Part shown: piece after piece, positions 20,899-32,412 of the stretch
Numbering within the stretch: the first letter of the stretch is position 1
Layout: each line of letters starts with the position of its first letter
Source of the DNA: Pseudomonas sp. R4-35-07
GTDB lineage: Bacteria > Pseudomonadota > Gammaproteobacteria > Pseudomonadales > Pseudomonadaceae
DNA length: 64,000 bases
NCBI RefSeq assembly: GCF_003852235.1
Contig: NZ_CP027732.1
Span: forward strand, 4,898,001-4,962,000
Reading direction: 5' to 3'
The notes under the pieces: model-generated
Database searches by the model: none
Told to the model about the DNA's origin: nothing
What the model saw: only the letters and a program-made list of their open reading frames with translations
Position numbers and translations under genes: made by a program

Positions 20899-20989
20899 AT
20901 GTGGGAGGGGGCTTGCTCCCGATTGCGGTGTAACAGTCGACATATCATTGACTGACCTACCGCTATCGGGAGCAAGCCCCCTCCCACAT
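20899..20989. repeat. REPIN of a second REP family
   Basis: A 25-base GTGGGAGGGGGCTTGCTCCC-type REP at 20899-20923 and its exact reverse complement at 20965-20989. The right arm is followed by TTTTTT, so this element may also stop transcription of the upstream gene. The sequence differs from the REP pair at 10.8 kb. Confidence 0.88.
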
Positions 20990-21035
20990 TTTTTAATCCT
21001 CGTCTGGCCGGCAAATTATTGCGCACCAAATAGAA

Positions 21036-21064
21036 CAGGCCCCGACACAGAGTGCCGGGGCCTG
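21036..21064 (-). terminator. Hairpin downstream of the BON protein gene
   Basis: Nine-base-pair stem CAGGCCCCG/CGGGGCCTG (21036-21044 with 21056-21064) about 110 bases beyond the minus-strand stop. On the minus strand it is followed by TTCTATTTGG. It probably terminates the BON gene. Confidence 0.55.
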
Positions 21065-21171
21065 TAATGACCACATCCGTGTGGTCGGTCGCATGAACTC
21101 CAGAGGTGCATGGGGTGGATATCTGACTCACCCTACGCCGCCGCCATCCAGTTCAGACGAAACCTGCAGCG

Positions 21172-21792
21172 TTACTCTGCTTTCAGGCCATCGGCCGATA
21201 CAGCTTTAACGCCTTTGATTTTCTTGGTGATCGCAACAGCCGTTTCTTTCTGCGCGGCGGTCACTGCGGTAGGGGAAGACAGGGACACAACGCCTTTGTT
21301 GGTTTCAACCTTGATGTCGGTGCCAGGAATACCTTTCTCGGTAACCAGGTCAGCTTTCACTTTGGTGGTGATCCAAGTGTCGCTGGTGGCGCCTTTGGCG
21401 TCAGCCGCTGCACCTTTGGTTTTGTCGATGCCGTCAGCCTTGGTAGCGCCGCCAGCCAGCAGGCCATCAGCAGAAACAGCGGTCACACCTTTGATTTTCT
21501 TGGTGATCGCTACGGCAGTCGCTTTCTGCGAGTCAGAGATAGCTACGTCGGAGGACAGGGAAACCACGCCTTTGTTGGTTTCAACCTTGATGTCCGAACC
21601 TGGGATGCCTTTCTCAGTCAGCAGGTCAGCTTTGACTTTAGTGGTGATCCAAGTGTCCGAGGTAGACTCTTTGGCTTTGGTCACTTCACCTGCCGCCAAG
21701 GTCATCGGGGCTTGGGAAGTCTGAGCAAAGGCTACGTTAGCACCCATGGCCAGAGTCAGAGCGGTAGCAGTAGCGAGAGCGAACTTCTTCAT
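21172..21792 (-). CDS. Secreted protein with two BON domains
   Basis: 206 residues. A signal peptide with cleavage after AFA (residue 23) sends it to the periplasm. Two BON domains (44-111 and 136-203) are 58/68 identical by eye, joined by a short Ala/Lys/Gly linker, so they arose by recent internal duplication. BON domains bind phospholipid surfaces; OsmY-type relatives respond to osmotic or envelope stress. A BON protein next to pnp is also found in P. aeruginosa. The gene stands alone, with its own upstream region. Confidence 0.93.
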   Translation of the reverse strand: MKKFALATATALTLAMGANVAFAQTSQAPMTLAAGEVTKAKESTSDTWITTKVKADLLTEKGIPGSDIKVETNKGVVSLSSDVAISDSQKATAVAITKKIKGVTAVSADGLLAGGATKADGIDKTKGAAADAKGATSDTWITTKVKADLVTEKGIPGTDIKVETNKGVVSLSSPTAVTAAQKETAVAITKKIKGVKAVSADGLKAE

Positions 21793-22035
21793 ACGAGTAA
21801 CTCCTGTTTTATTAAAAGACTGCAGTACATAAATCTTGGTGCTGCAGCGCTACTAGGGTTAGTGCAGGCAGTGTGCCAAGTCGCCACACAGCTAAAACTC
21901 TTTATAAAACAACAAGTTAAAAAAACATCTGATTTTCGTAATCGTGCAACTTGCATGAAGGTCATCGTGCCTGCATGCAAGTTGCGGCTTTTGGGAGGGG
22001 CTAAACAGCTGATTCCGCTTCACTTTCTCGCACGC
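21793..22035. other. Intergenic region between the BON gene and the pnp terminator
   Basis: An AT-richer stretch that must carry the BON gene promoter on the minus strand. AGGAGT (21797-21802 read on the minus strand) is a good ribosome binding site. Inverted copies of a TGCATG-type sequence lie near 21952-21978. No gene is seen. Confidence 0.4.
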
Positions 22036-22064
22036 ATAAAAAAAGGACTCCGTAGAGTCCTTTC
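22036..22064 (-). terminator. Intrinsic terminator of pnp
   Basis: On the minus strand, AAAGGACTC/GAGTCCTTT on a TACG loop followed by a run of T. It ends the long translation cluster, 25 bases after the pnp stop. Confidence 0.92.
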
Positions 22065-22088
22065 TTTCAGCGTGAAGCTTGCGGGTAA

Positions 22089-24194
22089 TTAAACGCCCGA
22101 AGCCTTGGCTGCTGCTACGTCCTTGATGGACAGTTTGATACGGCCGCGGTTGTCCACGTCCAGTACCAACACTTCCACTTCCTGGCCTTCTTTCAGAATG
22201 TCGGTCACTTTCTCAACGCGAGCGTCGCTCAGCATGGAGATGTGCACCAGACCGTCTTTGCCTGGCAGGATGTTGACGAAGGCACCGAAGTCGACGATGC
22301 GCTCAACCTTACCGACGTAGATCTTGCCGATTTCGGCTTCAGCGGTGATGCCCAGGACGCGCTGACGGGCAGCTTCAGCCGCTTCCTTGGTTTCGCCGAA
22401 GATCTTGATCGAACCGTCGTCTTCGATATCGATCGAGGCCTTGGTCTCTTCACAGATCGCACGGATCGTCGCGCCGCCTTTACCGATGACATCACGGATT
22501 TTGTCGGTGTCGATTTTCATCGCGATCATGGTCGGAGCATTTTCCGACAGCTCGGTACGCGACTGACCAATGATCTGGTTCATCTGGCCGAGGATGTTCA
22601 GGCGCGCTTCCAGGGCTTGGCCCAGGGCGATTTCCATGATCTCTTCGGTGATGCCCTTGATCTTGATGTCCATCTGCAGCGCGGTCACGCCTTTGGCGGT
22701 ACCCGCTACCTTGAAGTCCATGTCGCCCAGGTGGTCTTCGTCGCCCAGGATGTCGGTCAGGATGGCGAACTTCTCGCCTTCTTTAACCAGGCCCATGGCG
22801 ATACCGGCAACCGGCGCCTTCATCGGCACACCGGCGTCCATCAATGCCAGCGAAGCACCGCAAACGGAAGCCATGGAACTGGAACCGTTGGACTCGGTGA
22901 TTTCCGATACAACACGAATGGTGTACGGGAACACGTCAGCAGCCGGCAGCATGGCCTGGACCGAACGACGGGCCAGACGGCCGTGACCGATTTCGCGACG
23001 GCCAGCACCACCCATGCGACCACACTCGCCCACCGAGAACGGAGGGAAGTTGTAGTGCAGCATGAACGGGTCTTTTTTCTCGCCTTCCAGGGTGTCCAGC
23101 AGCTGTGCGTCACGGGCGGTGCCCAGCGTCGCGACTACCAGGGCCTGGGTTTCACCACGGGTGAACAGCGCCGAACCGTGAGTCTTCGGCAAAACGCCGA
23201 CTTCAATGTTCAACGGGCGTACGGTGCGGGTGTCGCGACCGTCGATACGCGGTTTGCCGTTCACGATGTTTTCGCGAACGGTGCGGTATTCGATTTCGCC
23301 GAAGGCTGCTTTGACTTCGCTGGCGGAAGGCTGGCCTTCTTCACCGGACAGCTTGGCCACGACCTGGTCCTTCAACTCGCCCAGGCGAGCGTAACGGTCG
23401 GCCTTGACGGTGATGGTGTAGGCATCGGAGATGGCAGCGCCGAACTCTGCGCGGATAGCGCCCAGCAGTGCGGTGGCTTCAGGCTGTGGAGCCCAGGCCC
23501 AGGTTGGCTTGGCAGCTTCGGCAGCCAGTTCTTTAACGGCGTTGATCACAACCTGGAACTCGTCGTGAGCAAACAGTACGGCGCCCAGCATCTGGTCTTC
23601 GGTCAGCTCTTTGGCTTCCGATTCAACCATCAATACCGCTTCCGAGGTACCGGCAACGACCATGTCCAGGCTCGAGGCTTTCTGTTGCTCGTAAGTCGGG
23701 TTCAGCAGGTAGCCGGTGCTTTCGTGGAACGCAACGCGAGCGGCGCCGATCGGGCCATCGAAAGGAATGCCGGAGATGGCCAGTGCAGCCGAAGTACCGA
23801 TCATCGCAGCGATGTCCGGATCGGTTTTCTTGCTGGTGGAAACGACGGTGCAGACAACCTGCACTTCGTTCATGAAGCCTTCTGGGAACAGCGGACGGAT
23901 CGGACGGTCGATCAGTCGGGAAGTCAGGGTTTCTTTCTCGGAAGGACGGCCTTCGCGCTTGAAGAAACCGCCAGGGATCTTACCGGCAGCGTAAGTCTTT
24001 TCCTGGTAATGAACGGACAGAGGGAAAAAGCCTTTGCTCGGGTCAGCGGTCTTGGCGCCAACCACGGTCACCAGTACGGTAACGTCGTCGTCAACGGTAA
24101 CCAGCACTGCGCCGGAGGCTTGACGGGCGATACGGCCTGTCTCGAGGGTAACGGTCGACTGACCGAACTGGAATTTTTTGATAACCGGGTTCAC
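22089..24194 (-). CDS. pnp: Polynucleotide phosphorylase
   Basis: 701 residues. It degrades RNA 3'-5' with phosphate and is a degradosome component. Two RNase PH domains precede a KH domain ([19 protein letters not shown], about 560) and an S1 domain ([20 protein letters not shown], about 622). The start is GTG, with AGGTAGGA at the right distance. It lies 194 bases downstream of rpsO, an arrangement in which pnp often autoregulates its leader. No clear RNase III stem could be confirmed by eye. Confidence 0.98.
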   Translation of the reverse strand: MNPVIKKFQFGQSTVTLETGRIARQASGAVLVTVDDDVTVLVTVVGAKTADPSKGFFPLSVHYQEKTYAAGKIPGGFFKREGRPSEKETLTSRLIDRPIRPLFPEGFMNEVQVVCTVVSTSKKTDPDIAAMIGTSAALAISGIPFDGPIGAARVAFHESTGYLLNPTYEQQKASSLDMVVAGTSEAVLMVESEAKELTEDQMLGAVLFAHDEFQVVINAVKELAAEAAKPTWAWAPQPEATALLGAIRAEFGAAISDAYTITVKADRYARLGELKDQVVAKLSGEEGQPSASEVKAAFGEIEYRTVRENIVNGKPRIDGRDTRTVRPLNIEVGVLPKTHGSALFTRGETQALVVATLGTARDAQLLDTLEGEKKDPFMLHYNFPPFSVGECGRMGGAGRREIGHGRLARRSVQAMLPAADVFPYTIRVVSEITESNGSSSMASVCGASLALMDAGVPMKAPVAGIAMGLVKEGEKFAILTDILGDEDHLGDMDFKVAGTAKGVTALQMDIKIKGITEEIMEIALGQALEARLNILGQMNQIIGQSRTELSENAPTMIAMKIDTDKIRDVIGKGGATIRAICEETKASIDIEDDGSIKIFGETKEAAEAARQRVLGITAEAEIGKIYVGKVERIVDFGAFVNILPGKDGLVHISMLSDARVEKVTDILKEGQEVEVLVLDVDNRGRIKLSIKDVAAAKASGV

Positions 24195-24388
24195 GGTGTC
24201 CTACCTTCTTTGTGGCTCTTGGGGAACTTGTTTTCTTGCGAAATTCTTGGGCAATGTCGGGAATCGGCCCAACCCTTGTCCAGGGTAAAACGTGTATCCA
24301 GATAAAACTTGAGGCTGGGAGCCTGCCATGGGCCAGCGGGAATCCCACTGACACACGGCAGACAACCAACCTCTAGCGCAATCGCTGA

Positions 24389-24658
24389 TTAGCGACGCAG
24401 ACCCAGGCGACCGATCAGAGCCTGATAACGACCCAGATCCTTGCCTTTCAGGTAGTCCAGCAGCTTACGGCGCTGGTTTACCATGCGGATCAGACCACGA
24501 CGGGAGTGGTGATCTTTACCGTTGGCCTTGAAGTGACCTTGCAGTTTGTTGATGTTGTGGGTCAGCAGTGCAACTTGCACTTCTGGCGAACCAGTGTCAC
24601 CAACAGCTTGCTGATAGTCAGCTACGATTTGTGCTTTTTCTTGAACGTCGAGAGCCAT
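24389..24658 (-). CDS. rpsO: 30S ribosomal protein S15
   Basis: 89 residues beginning [17 protein letters not shown], full length. S15 binds the central domain of 16S rRNA and helps assemble the platform; the [14 protein letters not shown] and [18 protein letters not shown] segments are its rRNA-binding signatures. A longer in-frame extension upstream is not needed, because AAAGGACTGCCTC precedes this ATG. It sits between truB and pnp as in most proteobacteria. Confidence 0.98.
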   Translation of the reverse strand: MALDVQEKAQIVADYQQAVGDTGSPEVQVALLTHNINKLQGHFKANGKDHHSRRGLIRMVNQRRKLLDYLKGKDLGRYQALIGRLGLRR

Positions 24659-24774
24659 GAGGCAGTCCTTTTTTTCAGGAAACCATCCAAAGGATGATCT
24701 CAATAGGCCGAGGGCATACCCTCGTATCTATAAATGAGAAGTGACCATGCCTATTAACAGCCACCCTCGTTCGG

Positions 24775-25692
24775 TCATTCTGACCGAATCAGTCGACGCG
24801 GCGCGATGCGCCCGTCTTCGCTCACTTCACCGATACCGATAAAGCGACCGTTATGATCCTGTACTCGCACCATGCCGAACTTCGGGGCATCCGGGGCGCG
24901 TACCGGCTGGCCGTTGAGCCAGTAGAACGCGCTGTGCTCCGAGAAGTGCAGCAATGGCCAATCCAGCAAACCGCTGTCCGAGGGCATCAGGAAGCGATCT
25001 ACCGCTTCGTTGCCGCCTTCGGCGTGTACCGCTTCGAGCTCTTCCAGCGTGACCGTCTGGGCCAGGCTGAAAGGGCCGGCCTGTGTACGTCGCAGTTCGG
25101 CAACGTATGCGCCACAGCCCAGTTGCTCACCAATATCTTCCACCAGAGTACGGATATAGGTGCCTTTGCTGCAGTCCACGGCCAATCGGGCGGTGTCACC
25201 TTCACAGGCGAGCAATTCCAGCCGGGCAATAGTAACAGAACGCGGTTCGCGCTCCACCACTTCGCCCGCACGCGCCAGCTTGTAAAGAGGTTGCCCGTCA
25301 CGCTTGAGAGCCGAGTACATAGGCGGTATCTGGCTGATTTGCCCACGGAAAGCGGGTAAGGCGGCTTCAATATCGGCACGACCAACGGTCACATCGCGAA
25401 CCTGCAACACATCACCTTCGGCGTCGGCCGTGGTGGTGGTCTTGCCCAGTTGCATCAGGGTTTCATAACCCTTGTCGGAATCGAGCAGGTATTGCGAGAA
25501 CTTGGTCGCCTCGCCAAAGCACAACGGCAACACGCCGGTGGCCAGCGGGTCGAGGCTACCGGTGTGCCCGGCCTTTTCGGCATTGAGCAGCCAGCGAACC
25601 TTCTGCAACGCGGCATTGGAGGTAAAGCCAATGGGCTTGTCGAGCAGAATGATGCCACTGACGTTACGGCGGATACGTTTGACCTGAGCCAC
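24775..25692 (-). CDS. truB: tRNA pseudouridine(55) synthase
   Basis: 305 residues starting at GTG. It isomerises U55 in the T-loop of all elongator tRNAs. The catalytic Asp48 lies in [23 protein letters not shown], with the N-terminal [13 protein letters not shown] block and a C-terminal PUA-like region. It starts three bases after the rbfA stop, so the two are in one transcript and probably coupled. Confidence 0.97.
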   Translation of the reverse strand: MAQVKRIRRNVSGIILLDKPIGFTSNAALQKVRWLLNAEKAGHTGSLDPLATGVLPLCFGEATKFSQYLLDSDKGYETLMQLGKTTTTADAEGDVLQVRDVTVGRADIEAALPAFRGQISQIPPMYSALKRDGQPLYKLARAGEVVEREPRSVTIARLELLACEGDTARLAVDCSKGTYIRTLVEDIGEQLGCGAYVAELRRTQAGPFSLAQTVTLEELEAVHAEGGNEAVDRFLMPSDSGLLDWPLLHFSEHSAFYWLNGQPVRAPDAPKFGMVRVQDHNGRFIGIGEVSEDGRIAPRRLIRSE

Positions 25693-25695
25693 CGC

Positions 25696-26091
25696 TTACT
25701 CCTTGGCGTCTTCAGGTGTGGACGGGTGCTGGCTGTCTTCAGCCACGGCGCGCTCGATCAGTGCCGACAAATGTGCGCCACGTACGACGCTTTCGTCGTA
25801 GTGGAAGTGCAACTGTGGAACGCTGCGCAATTTCATTTCACGGGCCAACTGCATGCGCAGGAAACCTGCGGCCGAGTTGAGCACCTTGATGCTTTGCGCG
25901 ATTTCTTCGCTGTTGTCCTGGCCCATCACGGTAATGAAGATTTTGGCGTGACCCACGTCACGGCTCACTTCAACGGCGGTGATGGTGACCAGGCCAACGC
26001 GCGGGTCTTTGACTTCGCGACGGATCAGTTGAGCCAGCTCACGCTGCATCTGATCGCCGATACGTTGGGTACGGCTGTATTCTTTTGCCAT
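25696..26091 (-). CDS. rbfA: 30S ribosome-binding factor A
   Basis: 131 residues with the KH-like RbfA fold ([22 protein letters not shown] at the N-terminus, VELNF-like [14 protein letters not shown] toward the end). It assists late 16S rRNA 5'-end maturation and cold adaptation. It lies between infB and truB, the classical order. The last 15 residues are acidic and loosely conserved. Confidence 0.97.
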   Translation of the reverse strand: MAKEYSRTQRIGDQMQRELAQLIRREVKDPRVGLVTITAVEVSRDVGHAKIFITVMGQDNSEEIAQSIKVLNSAAGFLRMQLAREMKLRSVPQLHFHYDESVVRGAHLSALIERAVAEDSQHPSTPEDAKE

Positions 26092-26145
26092 GTCTTGTTA
26101 CCTGTTGCTGCCACACGGTGAAACCCGTGGGGTCTGAAAGCGGCA

Positions 26146-26179
26146 AACGCCCGGCCTGACAAAAGCCAGACCGGGCGTT
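26146..26179 (-). terminator. Hairpin in the infB-rbfA gap
   Basis: A nine-base-pair outer stem (26146-26154 with 26171-26179) plus an inner CTG/CAG pairing. No long T-run, so it is more likely a partial terminator or processing site inside the operon. Confidence 0.45.
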
Positions 26180-26250
26180 GCGTTTAGAGTCCGTACGCTG
26201 CGCGGGGCATTTGCATGCCCACACGCGGCGTGGCTCCGGAAGTGCGCGAG

Positions 26251-28767
26251 TTAGAGGCTGCGAGCAACCTGGACCTTCTCGTAGACTTCGATCTTGTCGC
26301 CAGGCTTGACGTCGTTGTAGCTCTTGACGCCGATACCACACTCCATGCCGGCACGTACTTCGGAAGCGTCATCCTTGAAGCGGCGCAGGGATTCCAGCTC
26401 GCCTTCGAAGATAACGATGTCTTCACGCAGTACACGGATTGGACGGTTACGGTGCACAACACCTTCAATAACCATGCAACCGGCGATCGCGCCGAATTTC
26501 GGCGAGCGGAACACGTCACGCACCTCGGCAACACCCAGGATATTCTCCCGAACGTCGCTGCCAAGCATGCCGGTAAGGGCTTTCTTGACGTCTTCGATGA
26601 TGTCGTAGATGACGTTGTAGTAACGCATGTCCAAGCCTTCCTGCTCGACGATCTTGCGAGCGCCAGCATCGGCACGCACGTTGAAGCCGAACAGTACAGC
26701 GTTGGAAGCCAGTGCCAGGTTGGCGTCGGATTCGGTGATACCACCAACACCGCCACCGACAACGCGCACTTGCACTTCGTCGTTACCCAGGCCGTTCAAG
26801 GCGCCGTTCAACGCTTCGAGGGAACCGCGTACGTCAGATTTGAGGACGATGTTAAGCGTCTTCTTCTCTGCCTGGCCCATGTTCTCGAAGATGTTTTCCA
26901 GCTTGCCGGCGTGAGCACGAGCCAGTTTGACTTCGCGGAACTTGCCTTGACGGAACAGAGCCACTTCACGGGCTTTCTTCTCGTCGGCAACCACGCTCAT
27001 CTCGTCGCCAGCGTCCGGGGTACCGTCCAGGCCGAGGATCTCGACAGGGATGGAAGGACCGGCTTCCTTGATTGGCTTGCCGTTCTCGTCGAGCATGGCA
27101 CGCACGCGGCCATAGTTCGAACCGACCAACACCATGTCGCCTTGGCGCAGGGTACCGTCTTGAACCAAGACGGTTGCAACCGGGCCGCGACCTTTGTCGA
27201 GACGCGATTCAACCACAACACCACGGCCTGGAGCCGATGGAGTTGCTTTCAGTTCGAGTACTTCAGCCTGCAGCAGGACTGCTTCGAGCAGTTCGTCCAC
27301 GCCAGTACCGACTTTGGCCGAGACCGAAACGAACGGCGTATCACCGCCCCACTCTTCGGACGTCACGCCGTGAACCGACAGTTCGCTACGGATGCGATCG
27401 AGATCGGCGCCCGGCTTGTCGATCTTGTTCACTGCAACAACCAGTGGAACGCCAGCGGCCTTGGCATGCTGGACAGCTTCAATGGTCTGCGGCATCACGC
27501 CGTCGTCCGCTGCAACGACCAGGATCACGATGTCAGTCGCCTTGGCACCACGGGCACGCATTGCGGTAAACGCGGCGTGACCTGGGGTGTCGAGGAAGGT
27601 GACCATGCCGCGCTCGGTTTCAACGTGGTACGCACCGATGTGCTGGGTGATACCACCGGCTTCGCCAGCAGCTACCTTGGCACGACGGATGTAGTCGAGC
27701 AGGGATGTCTTACCGTGGTCAACGTGGCCCATTACGGTCACGACTGGCGCGCGGGAGAACGTCTCGCCTTCAAACTTCAGGGACTCGGCCAGGGAATCTT
27801 CCAGGGCGGTGTCGCTGACCAGGGTCACTTTGTGGCCCAGTTCTTCGGCTACCAGCTGAGCAGTTTCCTGATCAAGCACCTGGTTGATGGTCGCTGGAGT
27901 ACCCAGTTTGAACATGAACTTGATGATTTCAGCAGCCTTGACCGACATCTGATTGGCGAGATCGCCAACGGTGATGGTCTCGCCGATCTGCACATCACGC
28001 ACGACAGGGCCGGTTGGGCTCTGGAAACCGTGGGCGTTGCGTTTTTTCAGCTTGGCCTTGCCGCGACCACCGCGACGGAAGCTATCGCTCTCTTCGTCGG
28101 TAGTACGTGGGGCAACGCGTGGAGCAGGCGCTTTCTCTTTGACCGAGGCACGATGTGGAGCGTTTTTACGCTCGCCATCGCCACCACCACCGCGACGATT
28201 GTTATCGTCGGCACGTGGTTTGTCCGGACGACGAGGTTCGTCGCGCTTGCGGGCGTCTGCTGCAGGAGCAGGTGCGGCAGCCACCGGAGCGGCCTCACGC
28301 ACAGCTTCAACAGGCGCGGCAACCGCGTCAGTGTTAGCAGGTTGCGCAGCAGTAGGCTGGCGACGCGCTTCTTCTTCGGCGCGACGCTTGGCTTCTTCTT
28401 CAGCCTTCTGACGAGCAGCATTTTCTACTGCGCGACGCTCTTCAAGTTCGCGTTTGCGCTCGGCTTCGATTTCTTCCGGGCTGCGCTGTACGAAGACTTT
28501 CTTCTTGCGTACTTCAACGCTGATGCTCTTGCTACCCGCTACACGCAGGGTGCTGGTGGTTTTGCGCTGCAATGTAATCTTGCGCGGTTCTTCCACTTTC
28601 GCCTTGTGGCTGCTCTTCAAGTGAGTCAGCAAAGACTGCTTCTCACTATCGCTCACACCTTCATCGGCGGCGGTGTGCGGCAGACCTGCCTCACGCATCT
28701 GCTGCAACAGGCGCTCTACCGGTGTTTTGACCTCATCGGCCAGTTGTTTCACCGTGACTTGCGTCAT
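26251..28767 (-). CDS. infB: Translation initiation factor IF-2
   Basis: 838 residues. An IF2_N motif (1-50), a long charged Lys/Glu/Arg-Ala linker (about 80-250), a second IF2_N-like region, then the GTPase domain. The G motifs are [10 protein letters not shown] (G1), DTPGHAAF (G3) and NKID (G4). Domains II and III and the C-terminal fMet-tRNA-binding barrel follow. The factor brings fMet-tRNA to the 30S subunit; its tRNA gene lies in the same cluster. Internal in-frame starts may make shorter forms as in E. coli, but I could not verify this. Confidence 0.98.
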   Translation of the reverse strand: MTQVTVKQLADEVKTPVERLLQQMREAGLPHTAADEGVSDSEKQSLLTHLKSSHKAKVEEPRKITLQRKTTSTLRVAGSKSISVEVRKKKVFVQRSPEEIEAERKRELEERRAVENAARQKAEEEAKRRAEEEARRQPTAAQPANTDAVAAPVEAVREAAPVAAAPAPAADARKRDEPRRPDKPRADDNNRRGGGGDGERKNAPHRASVKEKAPAPRVAPRTTDEESDSFRRGGRGKAKLKKRNAHGFQSPTGPVVRDVQIGETITVGDLANQMSVKAAEIIKFMFKLGTPATINQVLDQETAQLVAEELGHKVTLVSDTALEDSLAESLKFEGETFSRAPVVTVMGHVDHGKTSLLDYIRRAKVAAGEAGGITQHIGAYHVETERGMVTFLDTPGHAAFTAMRARGAKATDIVILVVAADDGVMPQTIEAVQHAKAAGVPLVVAVNKIDKPGADLDRIRSELSVHGVTSEEWGGDTPFVSVSAKVGTGVDELLEAVLLQAEVLELKATPSAPGRGVVVESRLDKGRGPVATVLVQDGTLRQGDMVLVGSNYGRVRAMLDENGKPIKEAGPSIPVEILGLDGTPDAGDEMSVVADEKKAREVALFRQGKFREVKLARAHAGKLENIFENMGQAEKKTLNIVLKSDVRGSLEALNGALNGLGNDEVQVRVVGGGVGGITESDANLALASNAVLFGFNVRADAGARKIVEQEGLDMRYYNVIYDIIEDVKKALTGMLGSDVRENILGVAEVRDVFRSPKFGAIAGCMVIEGVVHRNRPIRVLREDIVIFEGELESLRRFKDDASEVRAGMECGIGVKSYNDVKPGDKIEVYEKVQVARSL

Positions 28768-28794
28768 GCACTTCTCTCCTCAGGCCGCGCCTAA

Positions 28795-30276
28795 TTACTC
28801 GAACCAATGGGCTCGGGCGGCCATGATCAACTTGCCGGCACGATCTTCGTCAATGCCGTCGATGTCGAGCAGATCGTCAATAGACTGCTCGGCCAGGTCT
28901 TCGCGGGTAATTACGCCGCGCACCGCCAGTTCCATCGCCAAATCCTTGTCCATACCCTCAAGCGAGAGCAGGTCTTCGGCCGGATGGGCGTCTGCCAGCT
29001 TTTCCTCAGTAGCGATGGCTTTAGTCAACAAACGATCCTTGGCCCGAGCGCGAAGCTCGTTGACGGTGTCTTCGTCAAAGCCGTCGATGTTGAGCATTTC
29101 TTCCAACGGTACGTAGGCAATCTCTTCCAGGCTGGTGAAGCCTTCATCTACCAGCACCTGAGCCAGGTCTTCATCGACTTCCAACTCTTCGATAAAGTTG
29201 CGCAGGATGTCGCCGGTTTCAGCTTGCTGCTTAGCCTGGATGTCCGATTCGGTCATCACGTTCAGGGTCCAACCGGTCAGTTGGCTGGCCAGACGCACGT
29301 TCTGACCACCACGACCAATGGCCTGAGCCAGATTGTCTGCGCCAACGGCGATGTCCATTGCATGGGCATCTTCGTCAACGATAATTGCCGCCACTTCAGC
29401 TGGCGACATGGCGTTGATCACGAACTGCGCCGGGTTATCGTCCCACAGGACGATGTCCACACGCTCACCGCCCAACTCACCCGACACTGCCTGGACGCGC
29501 GAACCGCGCATACCAATGCAAGCGCCCTGCGGGTCGATACGTTTGTCCTTGGAGCGGACCGCGATCTTGGCGCGCGAACCCGGGTCGCGGGACGCAGCCA
29601 TGACTTCGATCAGGCCTTCGGCAATTTCCGGCACTTCGATACGGAACAGCTCGATCAGCATTTCCGGCGCGGTACGCGACAGGATCAACTGAGGGCCGCG
29701 GTTCTCGGTGCGGATTTCCTTGAGCAGCGCACGCAAGCGCACGCCGACACGGAAGGTTTCGCGAGAGATGATGTCTTCACGGGCCAGCAACGCTTCAGCG
29801 TTGTTGCCCAGGTCGACGATCACGTTGTCGCGGGTGACTTTTTTCACGGTGCCGGAGATGATTTCACCCAGGCGCTCGCGATAGGCGTCGACGACTTGAG
29901 CACGCTCGGCTTCGCGAACCTTCTGCACGATGACCTGCTTGGCGGTCTGTGCAGCGATACGGCCGAACTCGATCGATTCGATCTTCTCTTCGACGACATC
30001 ACCGACGTTGGCGCCAGGGTGCGTTTGCGCAACCTTGCTCGGCCAGGTTTCAATCGCCGGATCATCAAGATCGGCTTCTTCGACGACCGTCCAGCGACGG
30101 AAAGTCTCATAGGCACCGGTGTGGCGGTTGATTTCCACACGCAGATCAACTTCATCTTCAAAACGCTTTTTGGTAGCAGTGGCCAGGGCCAACTCCAGCG
30201 CTTCAAAAATCACGTTTGCCGGTACGCCCTTTTCATTGGATACCGACTCAACAACCAGCAGTACTTCTTTGCTCAT
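28795..30276 (-). CDS. nusA: Transcription termination/antitermination protein NusA
   Basis: 493 residues starting [17 protein letters not shown]. An N-terminal RNA polymerase-binding domain, an S1 domain (about 135-200), two KH domains ([16 protein letters not shown] in the second) and two acidic C-terminal helix-hairpin repeats ([34 protein letters not shown]). NusA controls pausing, termination and rRNA antitermination. The upstream in-frame MRKARRT extension is rejected in favour of this ATG. infB follows after 27 bases. Confidence 0.98.
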   Translation of the reverse strand: MSKEVLLVVESVSNEKGVPANVIFEALELALATATKKRFEDEVDLRVEINRHTGAYETFRRWTVVEEADLDDPAIETWPSKVAQTHPGANVGDVVEEKIESIEFGRIAAQTAKQVIVQKVREAERAQVVDAYRERLGEIISGTVKKVTRDNVIVDLGNNAEALLAREDIISRETFRVGVRLRALLKEIRTENRGPQLILSRTAPEMLIELFRIEVPEIAEGLIEVMAASRDPGSRAKIAVRSKDKRIDPQGACIGMRGSRVQAVSGELGGERVDIVLWDDNPAQFVINAMSPAEVAAIIVDEDAHAMDIAVGADNLAQAIGRGGQNVRLASQLTGWTLNVMTESDIQAKQQAETGDILRNFIEELEVDEDLAQVLVDEGFTSLEEIAYVPLEEMLNIDGFDEDTVNELRARAKDRLLTKAIATEEKLADAHPAEDLLSLEGMDKDLAMELAVRGVITREDLAEQSIDDLLDIDGIDEDRAGKLIMAARAHWFE

Positions 30277-30323
30277 CGTACGCCTCGCCTTTCGCAAGCC
30301 ATTGGATCCGCGGGATCCGCGTC

Positions 30324-30782
30324 TCAGCCAAAACTGGGAATAATGTTGGCCTTGTCGATCATATCGATCGGCAACAGGAACTCATGGTCTTCTACCTGCA
30401 CCACGACATCCTGCTCTTCTACACCGCGCAGAAGGCCCTGAAAGTTGCGTCGCCCTTCGAAGGGGGAGCGCAGCTTGATCTTCACTTGTTCACCGGCAAA
30501 TTTTGCAAACTGCTCAATAGTGAACAGTGGGCGTTCCATGCCTGGCGAGGAAACTTCAAGGGTGTATTCAACGGCGATTGGATCTTCAACATCCAGGACA
30601 CCGCTGATCTGACGGCTGACAATGGCACAATCGTCCACCAGCACGCCGCCCTCTTTATCGATATAAACGCGCAACATTGAGTGGCGACCTTGAGCCGAAA
30701 ACTCAATACCCCAGCATTCATAGCCTAGGGCCACGACCACCGGGGCCAGCAAGGCCTGCAACTCTTCTAGCTTGCTCGACAC
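30324..30782 (-). CDS. rimP: Ribosome maturation factor RimP
   Basis: 152 residues. RimP is needed for 30S assembly. The N-terminal alpha/beta domain ([40 protein letters not shown]) and the SH3-like C-terminal domain are complete. I chose the GTG at 30782 because GAGGGGG lies six bases upstream; the in-frame ATG further upstream has no ribosome binding site and would add residues absent from the family. First protein gene of the rimP-nusA-infB unit. Confidence 0.93.
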   Translation of the reverse strand: MSSKLEELQALLAPVVVALGYECWGIEFSAQGRHSMLRVYIDKEGGVLVDDCAIVSRQISGVLDVEDPIAVEYTLEVSSPGMERPLFTIEQFAKFAGEQVKIKLRSPFEGRRNFQGLLRGVEEQDVVVQVEDHEFLLPIDMIDKANIIPSFG

Positions 30783-30887
30783 CTGAACCCCCTCGTGCAT
30801 GTATGTGCATGCTGTGCAAAATAAAAAAATGGGCGAAACGCCCATCCTTGAAACGCCGTCGAACAGCGGCGTTGAAAGTGTCCAGCT

Positions 30888-30912
30888 AACAAAAAGCCCC
30901 TTAAAAGGGGCT
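30888..30912 (-). terminator. Terminator between tRNA-fMet and rimP
   Basis: On the minus strand, AGCCCC/GGGGCT with a six-base loop, then TTTTTGTT. It should reduce read-through from the tRNA genes into rimP. Confidence 0.85.
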
Positions 30913-30922
30913 CCGCTAAAAC

Positions 30923-30999
<77 letters not shown>

Positions 31000-31065
31000 A
31001 CAAAGCTGGGGCGGAAGTATACGACCGATCCCTTACAGGGTCAATGTAACCTTCCACCTACAAGA

Positions 31066-31083
31066 AAGCCCGCAACAGCGGGC
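31066..31083 (-). terminator. Hairpin between tRNA-Leu and tRNA-fMet
   Basis: Stem AGCCCGC/GCGGGCT with an AACA-type loop and TTCTTG after it on the minus strand. Partial terminator or processing signal between the two tRNAs. Confidence 0.6.
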
Positions 31084-31095
31084 TCTCCTGATAAT

Positions 31096-31181
31096 TGGTA
31101 CCGAGAAGGGGACTCGAACCCCTACACCCTATGGGCACAACCACCTCAAGGTTGCGTGTCTACCAATTCCACCACCTCGGC
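31096..31181 (-). tRNA. tRNA-Leu (GAG)
   Basis: 86 bases with encoded CCA and a long variable arm, as in class II tRNAs. The anticodon stem-loop CAACCTTGAGGTGGTTG gives GAG, reading CUC and CUU. It lies 21 bases after secG on the minus strand. Confidence 0.96.
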
Positions 31182-31202
31182 AATACAGCGTTTACAACCT
31201 TC

Positions 31203-31586
31203 TTACTTCTGCTCTTGAGCTGGAGGCACGTCAGTCGCTGGAGTAGCCGACTTTTGCTCTTGAAGCACCGGGACATCATCAGAAGCCGGTTTTGCTTTTG
31301 GTACTTCCAACACCGCTGGGTTTGGCAAACCTACTTGAGTCAGCACATGAGCTTTCTCTTTAGCAAAGTAACCTAACCCTAAGCTGGTTATGAAGAAACC
31401 GGCGGCAAGTATAGCAGTAAACTTACTAAGAAAGGTAGAGGAACCTTGGCTTCCGAATACAGTATTTGAAGCACCTGCACCGAAAGACGCACCAGCATCC
31501 GCACCTTTGCCCTGTTGCAACAAAACCAGGGCAACTACGCCCAGGGCAGCCAACAGATGAAAAACGACTACGACTGTTTCCAGCAT
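31203..31586 (-). CDS. secG: Preprotein translocase subunit SecG
   Basis: 127 residues. Two membrane helices (about 2-22 and 52-73) flank the conserved loop [23 protein letters not shown]. SecG joins SecY and SecE in the inner-membrane channel and helps SecA cycling. The C-terminal 45 residues are Pro/Ala/Glu-rich and low in complexity, with a repeated VPxxQEQK motif, which is common in pseudomonads. It starts four bases after tpiA ends. Confidence 0.96.
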   Translation of the reverse strand: MLETVVVVFHLLAALGVVALVLLQQGKGADAGASFGAGASNTVFGSQGSSTFLSKFTAILAAGFFITSLGLGYFAKEKAHVLTQVGLPNPAVLEVPKAKPASDDVPVLQEQKSATPATDVPPAQEQK

Positions 31587-31590
31587 TTTT

Positions 31591-32346
31591 TCAGTTTCCC
31601 GCGGCGCGACAGATCGCACCGAACTCATCTGCATTCAGGGAAGCTCCACCAATGAGCCCCCCATCGATATCCGGCATGCCGAACAGTTCGACCGCATTGG
31701 CCGCCTTCACGCTGCCGCCGTATAGAAGACGCACACCTTGTGCGACTTCAGAATTCTCTGCCGCCAACTGCGCGCGGATGGCTGCGTGCACATCCTGCGC
31801 CTGTTGCGGTGTAGCAGTCAGCCCGGTGCCAATGGCCCAGACCGGCTCGTAAGCAATGACCGCTTTTGCAAACGCACCGACACCCAGCTCTTCGATGATG
31901 CTGCCCAGCTGACGCGAGACAACTTCAAGTGTCTTGCCCGACTCACGCTGCTCAAGGGTTTCCCCAATGCACAACACTGGAATCAAGCCACAAGCCTGTG
32001 CTGCTGCGAACTTGCGGTTGAGGGTCCCATCACGCTCGCCCATCATCTGACGACGCTCGGAGTGCCCGACAAGCACATAGGAACAACCCGCATCAACCAG
32101 CTGACTCGGCGAAATCTCACCGGTCAACGCACCTTGCATGGGCTCCACCGCAGAATTCTGCGCGCCGACCTGAATCGACTTACCCTTCAAGCCATCAACC
32201 ACTTGGTTGATATGCAAGCAAGGCGGGAACACCGCGACATCAACACCGCCAGGCAAGGCCAAGTGACGAAGGCCATTGATCAGCTCAGCGACACTGGCGC
32301 GGGTACCGTGCATCTTCCAGTTACCAGCTACCATAGTGCGACGCAT
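31591..32346 (-). CDS. tpiA: Triosephosphate isomerase
   Basis: 251 residues, a complete TIM barrel. It interconverts dihydroxyacetone phosphate and glyceraldehyde-3-phosphate. The substrate lysine is in GNWKMHG, the catalytic His in VGHSERR, and the catalytic Glu in [11 protein letters not shown]; the phosphate loop [10 protein letters not shown] follows. It sits between glmM and secG. Confidence 0.98.
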   Translation of the reverse strand: MRRTMVAGNWKMHGTRASVAELINGLRHLALPGGVDVAVFPPCLHINQVVDGLKGKSIQVGAQNSAVEPMQGALTGEISPSQLVDAGCSYVLVGHSERRQMMGERDGTLNRKFAAAQACGLIPVLCIGETLEQRESGKTLEVVSRQLGSIIEELGVGAFAKAVIAYEPVWAIGTGLTATPQQAQDVHAAIRAQLAAENSEVAQGVRLLYGGSVKAANAVELFGMPDIDGGLIGGASLNADEFGAICRAAGN

Positions 32347-32412
32347 GCTGTACCCCGTCGGTCAAAGTGGGCGCAGATGTTACCCAACCACATCACCACT
32401 GGCAAGCCGAAT

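Noticed and set aside
22242..24305. A 687-codon plus-strand frame opposite pnp
   Set aside because: Shadow of pnp; no family resemblance and no start signal.
26215..28794. An 859-codon plus-strand frame opposite infB
   Set aside because: Shadow of infB. The low-complexity charged linker of IF-2 keeps the opposite strand open.
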